Source of the DNA: Myxococcota bacterium
Lineage (GTDB): Bacteria; Myxococcota; Polyangia; GCA-2747355; JAKLHH01
Length of the DNA stretch: 24,375 nt
Direction: 5' to 3'
Assembly: GCA_022710245.1 (NCBI GenBank)
Contig: JAKLHH010000006.1
Coordinates: 1-24,375, forward strand
Positions 7,764-15,473 of the stretch are shown here, piece by piece. Within the stretch, counting starts at the first letter, position 1. Every line of letters starts with the position of its first letter. The translations under genes and the position numbers were made by a program. The notes beneath the pieces are model-generated. The model was not told where the DNA came from and did not search any database. It saw nothing but the letters and a program-made list of their open reading frames with translations.

Positions 7764-8848
7764 TCCGCCTCCCAGGCGCGGCGCAGCTCGTCGAGCGGCA
7801 CCGCCAGCGTCCAGGCCTCGCCGTCCCGCGCCATCTCCCCGAGCCGCGCGGGGAGCGCGAGGCGCGCCGCGCCGCCCTGCCGCTTCTTGTCCACCGCCAG
7901 CGCCGGGGCCAGCTGCTCGAAGGAGACGCCCGGCCAGCGCGCGGGGAGGCCGAGCGCCTGGAGGAGCGCCGCGAGGCGCGCCTCGTCCTCGGCGGGCAGG
8001 CCCGCGCGGCGCCGGGCGACCCGCGCCTCGACGCGCATCCCCACCGCGACCGCCTCGCCGTGACCGAGCGCGTGGCCCGTCGCGCGCTCCAGCGCGTGCC
8101 CGATGGTGTGGCCGAAGTTCAGGATCGCGCGGCGTCCGCCCTCTCGCTCGTCCTCGGCGACGACGGCGGCCTTGAGCTCGAGGCAGCGGCGCAGCGGGTA
8201 GGGGTCGAGCGCGCCGGGGCAGCGCAGCTCCCGCGCGTGGGCCTCGAGCCAGGCGAGCAGGGCGAGGTCCGCGATCACCCCGTGCTTGAGCACCTCGGCG
8301 AGCCCGCTGGGCCACTCGGCGGGCGGCAGCGTGGCGAGGAGCGCGGGCTCCACCAGCACGGCGGCGGGCTGCTGGAAGGCGCCGATCAGGTTCTTGCCGT
8401 GCCGCGTGTTGACCCCGGTCTTGCCCCCCACCGCGGCGTCGACCATGGCGAGGAGCGAGGTGGGGAGGTTCAGGTGCGGGACGCCGCGCAGGTAGGTCGC
8501 GGCCACGAAGCCGGCGAGGTCGAGGCTGATCCCGCCGCCGAGCGCGACGACGCAGGCGTCGCGACCGACGGCGGCGTCGAGGAGCGCGTCCTCGAGGCGG
8601 GCCTTGGTCTCGCGCGTCTTGGCGGCCTCGCCCGGCGGGAAGTCGAGGACGAGGAGCCGCGAGACGAGCGGGCGGAGCCGCGCGGCCACAGCCTCGCCGT
8701 GCAGGGCGAGCACGTTGGCGTCGCCGATCAGCGCCGCCTCGCGCCAGCCAGGCTCCCAGCAGATCGGGAGCGCCTCCAGCGCGCCCGCGCCGAGGTGCAC
8801 CGGGCAGCGCCGGCCATCGCCCAGCTCGAGGGTGAGGACGTCGGTCAT
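7760..8848 (-). CDS. aroB: 3-dehydroquinate synthase
   Basis: Converts DAHP to 3-dehydroquinate, using NAD+ and a divalent metal. The 362 residues are full length. Clear family blocks are GGGISLDLAGFVAATYLRG (from 104), PTSLLAMVDAAVGGKTGVN (129-147), HGKNLIGAFQQP, the metal ligand Glu184 in SGLAEVLKHG and the second metal block FGHTIGHALE. The start is ATG at 8848, with CGGAG about 9 bp upstream. It is the first gene of the overlapping aro operon, so the promoter should lie in the 166 bp between it and the response-regulator gene; that gap is half filled by the 8-bp tandem repeat at 8929-9008. All downstream junctions in the operon overlap, which points to a single transcript and coupled translation. 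Confidence 0.96.
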   Translation of the reverse strand: MTDVLTLELGDGRRCPVHLGAGALEALPICWEPGWREAALIGDANVLALHGEAVAARLRPLVSRLLVLDFPPGEAAKTRETKARLEDALLDAAVGRDACVVALGGGISLDLAGFVAATYLRGVPHLNLPTSLLAMVDAAVGGKTGVNTRHGKNLIGAFQQPAAVLVEPALLATLPPAEWPSGLAEVLKHGVIADLALLAWLEAHARELRCPGALDPYPLRRCLELKAAVVAEDEREGGRRAILNFGHTIGHALERATGHALGHGEAVAVGMRVEARVARRRAGLPAEDEARLAALLQALGLPARWPGVSFEQLAPALAVDKKRQGGAARLALPARLGEMARDGEAWTLAVPLDELRRAWEAE

Positions 8849-8928
8849 CGTCGGGGCTCCGGTCAGAGAGGTTACCGCGCGGCCTGGGCCTCGCCTACCT
8901 CGTTCTCGTGAGCGTGAGCGCGCGCGTG

Positions 8929-9008
8929 TCGCGAGGCCGCGAGGCCGCGAGGTCGCGAGGTCGCGAGGTCGCGAGGTCGCGAGGTCGCGAGGTCGCGAGG
9001 TCGCGAGG
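8929..9008. repeat. Tandem repeat, ten copies of an 8-bp unit
   Basis: Ten uninterrupted 8-bp units read tcgcgagg, except the second and third, which read ccgcgagg. Most units contain the palindrome tcgcga. The block sits between the stop of the response-regulator gene (9015) and the start of aroB (8848), both read leftwards, so it lies in the presumed promoter or leader region of the aro operon. Confidence 0.95.
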
Positions 9009-9014
9009 GGCGAG

Positions 9015-10400
9015 CTACTCCTTCTCGCCGCCCGTGGCCAGCCCGTACTTCTCCAGCCGCCTGAGGAGCTGATAGCGGCTGATCCCGAGGAGCCGCGCTG
9101 CCTCCGCGCGCACCCCGCCCGCGCGGCGGATCGCCTGCTCGATCATCCGCCGCTCGAGGCTGCCCAGCGTGTCGACGCCGGGCACGAAGTCGAAGGGGAT
9201 GGCGGGGGTCTCCAGGGCGCGGCGGTCGCCCTCGAGGACGCGCGCCGGCAGGTGCTTCACCTCGAGCCGGCTCGACTCGGTCATGATCACCGCCCGCTCG
9301 ATGAGGTTCTTCAGCTCGCGCACGTTGCCCGGGTAGTCGTAGGCGAGGAGCCGCTCGCTGACGGCCTCGCCGAGCGGCTCGATCTCCTTGCCCAGCTTGC
9401 CGGCGAAGAAGGCGCGGAAGTGCTCGGCGAGCAGCAGGATGTCCTCGCCCCGCTCGCGGAGCGGCGGGATGCGCACCGGGAAGACCGCGAGGCGCTGGTA
9501 GAGGTCGAGCCGGAAGCGGCCCTGCTCGACCAGCTCGCGGAGGTCGCTGTTGGTCGCCGCCACCACCCGCGCCCTGAGCGGGAGCTCGCGCGTCGAGCCG
9601 ACCCGGTGGAAGACGCGGCTCTCGAGCACGCGCAGGAGCTTGCCCTGCAGCGCCGTGACGTCGCCGATCTCGTCGAGGAAGATGGTCCCGTCCCGCGCGT
9701 CCTCGAAGGCCCCGGCGCGGGCCTGCTCGGCGCTGGTGAAGGCGCCCTTCTCGTGGCCGAAGAGGAAGCTCTCGGCGAGGTGCTCGGGGAGCGCGAGGCA
9801 GTCCACCGCCACGAGCGGGCTCCCGGCGGGGCGCGAGGCGCGGTGCAGGTAGCGGCAGGCGACCTCCTTGCCGACGCCGGTCTCGCCGGTGAGGAGCACC
9901 GTCGTGTCGGGCGAGCGCGCGAGCTTGCCGAGCTCCTCCAGCACGCGCGCCATCCCCTCGGAGCGGCCGAGGAGCCCCTCGCGCTGGTGCTCTTGCCAGC
10001 CGTCGGCCGCGCGCCTGAGCCCGTCCCTCCGCCGCAGCTCGAGGACGCGGTCGACCAGCGGCTGCAGGCTGGTCTCCTTGACCAGGTAGTCGTCGGCGCC
10101 CTGCCGGATCGCCTGCACCGCGTTGGGGATGGTCTGGTACGCGGTCATCATCAGCAGCGAGGCCTCGGGCTGCCGCGCGAGGAGGAGCGGGATGACGCGG
10201 AGCCCGTCGTCGTCCGGGAGGCGGTGGTCGAGGAGGATCACCTGGTAACGATGGAGCTCGGCGCGGCGGAGCGCCTCGCGGCCGGTGAAGGCGACGTCGC
10301 AGGCGATCCCGAGCCGCCCGAGCTCGCGCGCGATCGCCTGCGCGTACAGCTCCTCGTCGTCGACGACGAGGACATTGAAGAGGGTCACCGCTGCGCTCAC
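9015..10400 (-). CDS. NtrC-family sigma54-type response regulator
   Basis: Cytosolic activator of 461 residues with the standard three parts. The receiver domain (about 8-120) has acidic Asp14/Asp15, phospho-acceptor Asp58 in LLDHRLP, Thr86 and Lys108. The AAA+ domain (about 143-375) has Walker A GETGVGKE (172-179), the loop GAFTSA (219-224), Walker B GTIFLDEI (238-245) and the arginine region PPLRERGEDI. A Fis-type helix-turn-helix closes the protein (AEAARLLGISRYQLLRRLEKYGL region). The start is GTG at 10400, which overlaps the kinase stop as GTGA and has GGAGGTGA upstream; the longer frame to 10577 lies inside the kinase gene. The sigma54-contact loop is normally GAFTGA; here the fifth position is Ser, so dependence on sigma54 is likely but not assured. 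Target genes are unknown. Confidence 0.94.
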   Translation of the reverse strand: MSAAVTLFNVLVVDDEELYAQAIARELGRLGIACDVAFTGREALRRAELHRYQVILLDHRLPDDDGLRVIPLLLARQPEASLLMMTAYQTIPNAVQAIRQGADDYLVKETSLQPLVDRVLELRRRDGLRRAADGWQEHQREGLLGRSEGMARVLEELGKLARSPDTTVLLTGETGVGKEVACRYLHRASRPAGSPLVAVDCLALPEHLAESFLFGHEKGAFTSAEQARAGAFEDARDGTIFLDEIGDVTALQGKLLRVLESRVFHRVGSTRELPLRARVVAATNSDLRELVEQGRFRLDLYQRLAVFPVRIPPLRERGEDILLLAEHFRAFFAGKLGKEIEPLGEAVSERLLAYDYPGNVRELKNLIERAVIMTESSRLEVKHLPARVLEGDRRALETPAIPFDFVPGVDTLGSLERRMIEQAIRRAGGVRAEAARLLGISRYQLLRRLEKYGLATGGEKE

Positions 10401-12379
10401 CCGCTCACCTCCGCGCTCGCCGTCGCCCGCCGGGGAAGAGTCAACGTGGCCCGGCAGCCACCCTCGGGCCGGTTGCGCAGGTCGACCACGCCGCCGTGGG
10501 CGCGCGCGATCTTGCGGCAGACCGCGAGCCCGAGCCCGGTGCCGTTCTGCTTGGTCGTGAAGAAGGGCTGGAAGCACTCGGCCGCGCTGGTCTGAAGGCC
10601 GCAGCCGCGGTCCTCGACCGTGACCGTCACCTGGTGCGCGCTGGCGCCGGCGCTGCAGCGCACCTCGGCGCCGGCCGGCGAGGCCTCGAGCGCGTTGAGG
10701 AGCAGGTTGAAGAGCAGGTGCCGGAGCGCGTCGTGGTCCCCCTGCAGCCGGAGCCCCTCGGGCACCGCGAGGAGGATGCGCTTGTCCGCGCGCCGGGCGG
10801 CGGACTCCAGCAGGCGGCTCGCGTCCTCGACGAGGCGCCCGAGCTCCACCTCGCCGAAGCTCGGCTGATCGCGCGCCGCGAGGTACCCCTTGAGGGTCAG
10901 GTCGAGCCGCACGATCTCCGCGGCGAGCGAGCCGACGACCTGCCGCTGCTCCTCGGGGAGCGCCGGGTCGCGACCCAGGCTCTCCAGGGTGGCGCCGATG
11001 GCGACCAGCGGGTTGCGCATCTCGTGCGCGAGCTGCGCGGCCATCTCGCCCATGGTGGCCAGGCGCTCCTGGCGCACCAGCCGCTCGTCGGTCCGCGCCT
11101 CGACGCTGTCGCCCTCGCGCAGGAGCACGAGGAAGCCCACCGCGCGCTCGTCCTCGCCCGCGAGGAGGAGCGCCTCGACCCGCGCGTGCAGCGCGCGCCC
11201 GTCCTTGCAGAGCAGCACGCTCGCCTCGCCGCTCGGCGGCGCCGTGGGGTCGAGGACCTGCCGGCGCAGGAGCGCCTCGATCTCGTCCGGCTCGCTGAAG
11301 AGCCGGCCGACCGGCGAGTGCAGGAGCTCGCCCGGGCTCCAGCCGAGGAGCTGCTCGGTCGCCTCGTTGCAGGAGGTGATGCGGAGCTCGGGGTCGACGA
11401 AGACGGCCGGCGCCGGCTCGCCGAGGGTGAGCTGCAGGAGCTGGCTCTCCAGCGAGGCCTCGGCGCGCCGCTCCCGCCGCACCTCGCAGAGGACGGCGGA
11501 GAGCCCGCCCACCTGGAAGGGCAGGAGCTGCACGCGGAGGTCGAGGCTCGCCGCCGCGCTCTCGGCCTCGCCTGCCAGCGAGGGCTCGCCGAGCTCCGCC
11601 AGCGAGGGCTCGCCGAGCTCCGCCGGGGAGGGCTCGCCGAGCTCCGCCAGCGAGAGCTCGCCGGAGCGCGAGGCGAGGAGGGGGCCGGGGCCGCCGGAGG
11701 CGAGCGCGCGCACGCGCGCGGCGATGGCGGCCAGCGTGGGCGCCGAGCCGAGCAGCCGCGCCAGCGTCGGGCTGCCGCTCGGTCCGTGCCCGAGGAGCTG
11801 GCCTTCTCCGTCGAGCAGGAGGTAGTCCGGCCCGCCGCCGGGGAGCTGCGCGACGAGCAGCTGCCCCTGGCCGGTGAGGTCGCTCTCCAGGATCTCGCCG
11901 ATCCGGCGCGCGTAGCGGAGCAGCACCTCCCGCTGCTGGCGGCTGAAGGGGTGAGGGCCCTCCTTCTGGAAGAGGAGCACCCCGTAGCTGCGCGAGGAGG
12001 AGCGCGCCGGCACGCAGATGAAGCGTTGCTCGCCGATCAGGCGGCTCATCTGCGCGACGAGCCGCGCCGGCATCACGCCGCCGACGAGCTCCGCCAGCGA
12101 GGAGGTCTCGAGGACGGAGTGGTCGCGCCAGGCGCGGTAGATGAGGCTCCCCTGGGCCAGCCGCACCGGGAAGCAGGCGCCCTGGAAGGAGCGGCCGAGC
12201 AGCCCCTCGAGCGCGGCGATGATCGGGTTGGAGACCGCCATCGCGCCGAGGCGGACCCTGATCTCCTGCGTCTTCTCGTTGATCAGGATCAGGTTGGTGG
12301 AGCCGCAGCCGAGGATCTTGGCGGCGCCGCGCAGCACGGCGACCAGAAACTCTTCGAGGCTCGTCGCCCTGGCGTCCAT
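10397..12379 (-). CDS. Hybrid-sensor-type histidine kinase with GAF and PAS domains
   Basis: Partner kinase of the adjacent NtrC-type regulator. The 660 residues have no membrane segment, so sensing is probably cytosolic. An N-terminal GAF-like domain spans about 8-165. A linker (about 175-275) holds an 8-residue tandem repeat, SLAELGEP. A PAS domain follows (about 312-425: FVDPELRITSCNEATEQLLGW region). The HisKA domain has phospho-acceptor His452 in AHEMRNPL, and the HATPase domain has the N box around 558-566, DRGCGL (590-595), FQPFFTTK (603-610) and GTGLGL (613-618). No receiver domain is attached. The start at 12379 lacks a Shine-Dalgarno sequence, but TAGTAT lies 9 bp upstream and could be a -10 box for a leaderless transcript. 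The stop overlaps the regulator start by 3 bp. The ligand is unknown. Confidence 0.93.
   Translation of the reverse strand: MDARATSLEEFLVAVLRGAAKILGCGSTNLILINEKTQEIRVRLGAMAVSNPIIAALEGLLGRSFQGACFPVRLAQGSLIYRAWRDHSVLETSSLAELVGGVMPARLVAQMSRLIGEQRFICVPARSSSRSYGVLLFQKEGPHPFSRQQREVLLRYARRIGEILESDLTGQGQLLVAQLPGGGPDYLLLDGEGQLLGHGPSGSPTLARLLGSAPTLAAIAARVRALASGGPGPLLASRSGELSLAELGEPSPAELGEPSLAELGEPSLAGEAESAAASLDLRVQLLPFQVGGLSAVLCEVRRERRAEASLESQLLQLTLGEPAPAVFVDPELRITSCNEATEQLLGWSPGELLHSPVGRLFSEPDEIEALLRRQVLDPTAPPSGEASVLLCKDGRALHARVEALLLAGEDERAVGFLVLLREGDSVEARTDERLVRQERLATMGEMAAQLAHEMRNPLVAIGATLESLGRDPALPEEQRQVVGSLAAEIVRLDLTLKGYLAARDQPSFGEVELGRLVEDASRLLESAARRADKRILLAVPEGLRLQGDHDALRHLLFNLLLNALEASPAGAEVRCSAGASAHQVTVTVEDRGCGLQTSAAECFQPFFTTKQNGTGLGLAVCRKIARAHGGVVDLRNRPEGGCRATLTLPRRATASAEVSG
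11572..11665. repeat. In-frame 24-bp tandem repeat inside the kinase gene
   Basis: About four 24-bp units (starting 11572, 11596, 11620, 11644) encode repeats of Ser-Leu-Ala-Glu-Leu-Gly-Glu-Pro in the linker between the GAF and PAS parts (residues about 240-270). The third unit differs at three bases and the fourth is partial. The repeat length keeps the frame, so copy changes would only lengthen or shorten the linker. Confidence 0.9.
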
Positions 12380-12388
12380 CGCGCGCGC

Positions 12389-12394
12389 ATACTA
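12389..12394 (-). promoter_or_regulatory. Possible -10 box of a leaderless kinase transcript
   Basis: The minus strand reads TAGTAT at 12394-12389, matching the TANNNT form of a -10 element. It is followed by 9 bp of alternating G and C and then the ATG at 12379. With a usual start site about 7 bp after the box, the leader would be only 0-3 nt. No Shine-Dalgarno sequence is present, which fits. No convincing -35 element is seen. Confidence 0.3.
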
Positions 12395-12465
12395 AGCATC
12401 GCGCGCTCGCTCCACAAGGACCGCCGTCGGATAACGACGCGGCCGTCAGCGCCGCGACCTCGTCG

Positions 12466-12481
12466 GCGACGCGGGCGTCGC
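12466..12481 (-). terminator. Hairpin downstream of the Cys-rich lipoprotein gene
   Basis: A perfect 6-bp stem, gcgacg (12466-12471) and cgtcgc (12476-12481), with loop cggg, lies about 95 bp beyond the lipoprotein stop. It has no T tract. It may stabilise or end the transcript; the assignment is tentative. Confidence 0.3.
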
Positions 12482-12574
12482 GAGCCGGGGGGCGCTAGCG
12501 ACGCTTCCGTCGGGCAATCGAGCTCGGGTGCGACGCCGGCGTCTCTTCCCCTCCGCCGTTCGCCGCCCGGTCCG

Positions 12575-13813
12575 CTAGAAGAAGCAGCTCGCGTCCGCCG
12601 GCGTGCAGACGAACGTGCTGACGCCGCCTTCCTTGAAGGGGACGCAGAGGAAGCCGGCGGGGCAGGTCTTGCCGGCGCCGCAGAGGGGCGCGCAGTAGGT
12701 CTCGTGGCTGTTCGAGATCACGCAGCGCGCGGCCCCCTGGCACTCCGACTGCTTCGGCGCGCAGTAGTCGCAGGTCTGACCCTTGCTCGGCGGGCAGAGC
12801 TGGCCCGTGCCCCCGGCGGGCAGCAGGCAGTCCGGCCGCTCGCAGCAGACCGGGTCGAAGTAGAAGTGGTAGCAGGCGCAGAGCGTGTTCGGCCGCCGGC
12901 CGTCGCTGAGCTCCTTGCAGTCGAGGACCTGCTTGCCGGACGCGTCGAGGTGGGTCCGCCAGGTGTTGGTCTTCGGGTCGCACTCGACCTGGCCCCAGCC
13001 GCAGTAGGTCTCTCCGTCGCACCACATCTTCTCGCCGATCAGGCACGCCTGCCCGGTCTTCTTCGGCGCCTCCTCGCAGCGCGTGCCGCCGAACTCGCTC
13101 CCCTGCACGCACTGCCAGGTGCCGCCGCCCGGCGGCTGCTCCACGGGCTTGCTGCACTTCCAGGCGCCCTGCCCGCTGCCGAACGGGCCGCAGCTCCAGC
13201 CGCCGCCGCCTGGCGGAGTCGGCGAGGTGCCGACGCAGACCCAGGTGGCGACGCCGCCGACCAGCGCCTGGCTGCAGCTCCAGGTGCCGCCGCCCGGCGG
13301 GAGGTCGTCGACCGTGCAGACCTGCTTGCCGCCCTGCGGGGCACAGCCCCAGGCGAGCCCTCCGGTCGGGCTCTCCTCGCAGACGAGGAGCTCTCCCTCG
13401 ACGAGGCAGCTCCAGTGACCGCCGCCCTCGGGCACCAGCGGGGTGCTCGTGCAGCTCCAGCCGACGCCCTGCGGGACGCAGCTCCACGCGCCGCCGCCCG
13501 CTGGCTGCGACCCGCCCTGGCTCAGGCAGGTGTACTTGAACTCGGTCCAGGCGCAGGTCCACTCGCCGCCGCCGGGGGGCAGCGGCTTCGGGGTCTCGCA
13601 CTTCTTCGGCGAGGGGCACTCGAAGACGCCGCTGCACTTGCAGACGAGCGTGCCCTTGTCAGGGTCGCCGGTGCAGACGCGCCGCTCGGGAGGACAGGTC
13701 GCGCCGCCTCCGTCGGTGGAGCCGCCGCCTCCACCGCCGCCTCCGGTAGCGCCGTTGAGCTGACCGCACGCGCCGGACAGCACCGCCAGGACGAGCACCC
13801 CGAGTCGCTGCAT
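12575..13813 (-). CDS. Cys-rich probable lipoprotein with seven GGGxWxC repeats
   Basis: Unrecognised 412-residue protein. A short signal sequence ends in LSGAC, with Cys16 the likely lipidated residue (the box is not perfect). A Gly-rich linker (22-37) follows, typical of surface lipoproteins. Residues 79-250 hold seven repeats of about 21-28 residues, each with PxGGGxWxC and a second Cys 9-13 residues later: first Cys at 87, 112, 136, 157, 180, 208 and 235; second Cys at 96, 121, 145, 166, 193, 220 and 246. The fourth repeat is degenerate (GGLAWGC). The C-terminal third (257-412) has about 20 more Cys in a non-repeated, knottin-like arrangement. The even Cys count per repeat suggests disulphides in the periplasm or on the surface. 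The start at 13813 has GGGAGGAGG just upstream. It is divergent from the DAHP synthase gene; no function is implied by context. Confidence 0.85.
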   Translation of the reverse strand: MQRLGVLVLAVLSGACGQLNGATGGGGGGGGSTDGGGATCPPERRVCTGDPDKGTLVCKCSGVFECPSPKKCETPKPLPPGGGEWTCAWTEFKYTCLSQGGSQPAGGGAWSCVPQGVGWSCTSTPLVPEGGGHWSCLVEGELLVCEESPTGGLAWGCAPQGGKQVCTVDDLPPGGGTWSCSQALVGGVATWVCVGTSPTPPGGGGWSCGPFGSGQGAWKCSKPVEQPPGGGTWQCVQGSEFGGTRCEEAPKKTGQACLIGEKMWCDGETYCGWGQVECDPKTNTWRTHLDASGKQVLDCKELSDGRRPNTLCACYHFYFDPVCCERPDCLLPAGGTGQLCPPSKGQTCDYCAPKQSECQGAARCVISNSHETYCAPLCGAGKTCPAGFLCVPFKEGGVSTFVCTPADASCFF

Positions 13814-14220
13814 CGTTCGCCTCCTCCCCCCTCGACGAGCGATTCAGCAAGGCGGGTGCCAGCGTCCGCCGGCTCGGGGGAGCGACGCCGGGCACGGCGA
13901 TCCGCGGCTCTCCGGTCGGAGCCAGGCGCGGCCTCGCGTCCACGCTGGGGTCCGCCTTCGCCACGGTCGTGGACTCGCTGCGACGTTGCTCACTCCATCA
14001 CGCGCTCCGGTCACTCCCGTCGGTCGCTCGGGCCTCGCGTCCGCCGCTCGCTCCCTCCTGGGTCGACGAGGGCCGCGCCGGCCACCGCACCGCGCGGGCC
14101 GTGAGTGCGATTCCGCACGCGGGTGCGCCGCCGCACGCGTGCTTCGCCCCCGCCGCCGCGCCGAGCGCAGTGCCCACGCGCGTCCCGCGCTGGCGCACCG
14201 CTTGCTTCGCGGCTCACGCC
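13814..14220. other. Divergent intergenic region (407 bp)
   Basis: This stretch separates the lipoprotein gene (leftwards) from the chorismate mutase-DAHP synthase gene (rightwards) and must carry both promoters. I see no consensus -35/-10 pair, no sigma54 box and no attenuator-like leader peptide. One short perfect palindrome, ccacg-gt-cgtgg, lies at 13961-13972. The frame of the downstream gene stays open back to 13969, but that part has neither domain-like sequence nor a ribosome site, so I treat it as non-coding. Confidence 0.6.
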
Positions 14221-15411
14221 ATGAGCACCCGTGAGCTGGACACGCTGCGCGCCGAGATCGAGGGGATCAACCTGCACCTGCTCGAGCTGCTGAGCCGCCG
14301 CGCCGAGCTGGTGGCGGCGATCGAGCGCGTGAAGACTCGCGAGGCGCTCCCCGCCTTCGATCCGGAGCGGGAGCAGCAGATGCTCACCGCGCTCCTTCGC
14401 CGCAACCCGGGCCCCTTCTCCGACGAGGTGGTGGCGCGACTCTTCAAGGAGATCTTCCGCGCCTCGCTGGACCTGATCGAGCGTCGACAGGAGCGCGTGC
14501 TGAAGACGAGCCGCGCCCACCGCCGCGCGGACCTCGAGCTGCAGGTGGGCGGCGGGGTGATCGGCGGCGCCGCGCCGGTGGTCGTCGCCGGCCCCTGCGC
14601 GGTGGAGTCCGAGGAGCAGATGGAGGAGGTCGCCTCCGGTCTGGCCGCGCTCGGGGTCCGCTTCCTCCGCGGCGGCGCCTTCAAGCCGCGCTCCTCGCCC
14701 TACTCGTTCCAGGGGCTCGGCCGCCGCGGCCTCGAGCTCCTGCAGGCCGCCGCCCGTCGTCACGGCCTGGTCAGCGTCACCGAGGTGATGGACACGCGCT
14801 CGGTGGAGCTCGTCGCCGCGTACGCGGACATCCTGCAGGTCGGCTCGCGCAACATGTACAACTACGACCTCCTGCGGGAGCTGGGCCGGCTGCGCAGGCC
14901 GGTGCTGCTCAAGCGCGGGCTCTCGGCCACCCTCGAGGAGCTCCTCTGCTCCGCCGAGTACATCGTCTCCGGCGGCAACGAGAGCGTGATCCTCTGCGAG
15001 CGCGGCATCCGCACCTACGAGCGCGAGACGCGGAACACCCTCGACATCTCCGCCGTGCCGCTGCTCCGCCAGCAGAGCTTCCTGCCGGTGCTGGTCGACG
15101 TCAGCCACGCCGCCGGCCGCCGCGACATCCTGGCGCCGCTCGGCCGCGCCGCGCTCGCCGCCGGCGCGAGCGGCCTGATGGTGGAGGTCCACCCATGCCC
15201 GGCGGTCGCGCGCTCGGACAGCGAGCAGCAGCTCGACCTCGCCGCCTTCGCCCGCTTCCTCGCCGAGCTCGGCCTCGAGCGCCCCGCGCTGGCCCTCGAC
15301 CTGCCCGCCTCGTGCAGCGAGCCCGGCGCCGACGCCGCGCGCGCTGCCGCGGCCGCGCGCGCCGACGCCGCGCGCGCTGCCGACGCCGCGCGCTCCGACG
15401 CGGCGGCCTGA
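14221..15411 (+). CDS. aroA(G): Bifunctional chorismate mutase (AroQ) / DAHP synthase (type I-beta)
   Basis: Joins the first pathway step (PEP plus erythrose-4-phosphate to DAHP) to the chorismate-to-prephenate step. Residues 3-95 are an AroQ helical mutase: [12 protein letters not shown] with Arg10, LLSRRAELV with Arg27, Lys38, and DPEREQQML. Residues about 115-355 are the KDO8P-synthase-like DAHP synthase: [65 protein letters not shown] and [18 protein letters not shown]. The same fusion in Bacillus and Listeria relatives uses the mutase domain as the sensor for feedback by chorismate or prephenate, so this enzyme is probably regulated in that way. The start chosen is ATG 14221, where homology begins; no good ribosome site is seen. 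An odd Ala/Asp/Arg tail of about 28 residues (369-396) follows the catalytic domain. The other shikimate genes lie 5.4 kb to the left. Confidence 0.94.
   Translation: MSTRELDTLRAEIEGINLHLLELLSRRAELVAAIERVKTREALPAFDPEREQQMLTALLRRNPGPFSDEVVARLFKEIFRASLDLIERRQERVLKTSRAHRRADLELQVGGGVIGGAAPVVVAGPCAVESEEQMEEVASGLAALGVRFLRGGAFKPRSSPYSFQGLGRRGLELLQAAARRHGLVSVTEVMDTRSVELVAAYADILQVGSRNMYNYDLLRELGRLRRPVLLKRGLSATLEELLCSAEYIVSGGNESVILCERGIRTYERETRNTLDISAVPLLRQQSFLPVLVDVSHAAGRRDILAPLGRAALAAGASGLMVEVHPCPAVARSDSEQQLDLAAFARFLAELGLERPALALDLPASCSEPGADAARAAAAARADAARAADAARSDAAA
15325..15408. repeat. Low-complexity repeat encoding an Ala/Asp/Arg tail
   Basis: GC-only-looking irregular repeats built on gccgacgccgcgcgcgct encode the last 28 residues of the chorismate mutase-DAHP synthase, composed almost only of Ala, Arg and Asp. 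The units are imperfect and vary between 9 and 18 bp while keeping the frame. Confidence 0.7.
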
Positions 15412-15430
15412 CCCCCGCGGGGTGCCGCGG

Positions 15431-15451
15431 CTGCCGCCCGGTAGGCGGCAG
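15431..15451 (+). terminator. Stem-loop between the DAHP synthase and U32 genes
   Basis: A perfect 8-bp stem, ctgccgcc (15431-15438) and ggcggcag (15444-15451), has loop cggta and lies 20 bp after the DAHP synthase stop and 23 bp before the next start. A 10-bp palindrome, ccccgcgggg, precedes it. There is no T tract. It could be a terminator, a processing site or a partial barrier that sets a lower level for the downstream pair. Confidence 0.45.
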
Positions 15452-15473
15452 AGCCAACCACAAGGAGTCCCCG

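Noticed and set aside
5652..8063. An 803-codon open frame on the plus strand opposite aroA and aroDE
   Set aside because: No domain or ribosome site, with composition typical of the complement of GC-rich coding sequence; the minus-strand genes are unambiguous.
8929..9008. CRISPR array
   Set aside because: Units are 8 bp, directly abutting and without spacers; this is a simple tandem repeat.
10401..10577. N-terminal extension of the response regulator
   Set aside because: It lies within the kinase gene and lacks homology; the GTG at 10400 has GGAGGTGA upstream and a GTGA overlap.
8604..10595. A 663-codon plus-strand frame through the 8-bp repeat and opposite the response regulator
   Set aside because: The NtrC domains on the minus strand are clear and this frame is a shadow; its ArgGluVal repeat is just the tandem DNA repeat translated.
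10496..14104. A 1202-codon open frame on the plus strand
   Set aside because: It runs antisense through the kinase and lipoprotein genes and reads as Arg/Ala/Glu-rich low-complexity protein; a GC-rich codon artefact.
13969..14220. N-terminal extension of chorismate mutase-DAHP synthase
   Set aside because: The frame is open but has no similarity to the mutase family, which begins right at residue 3 from the ATG at 14221, and no ribosome site supports an earlier start.
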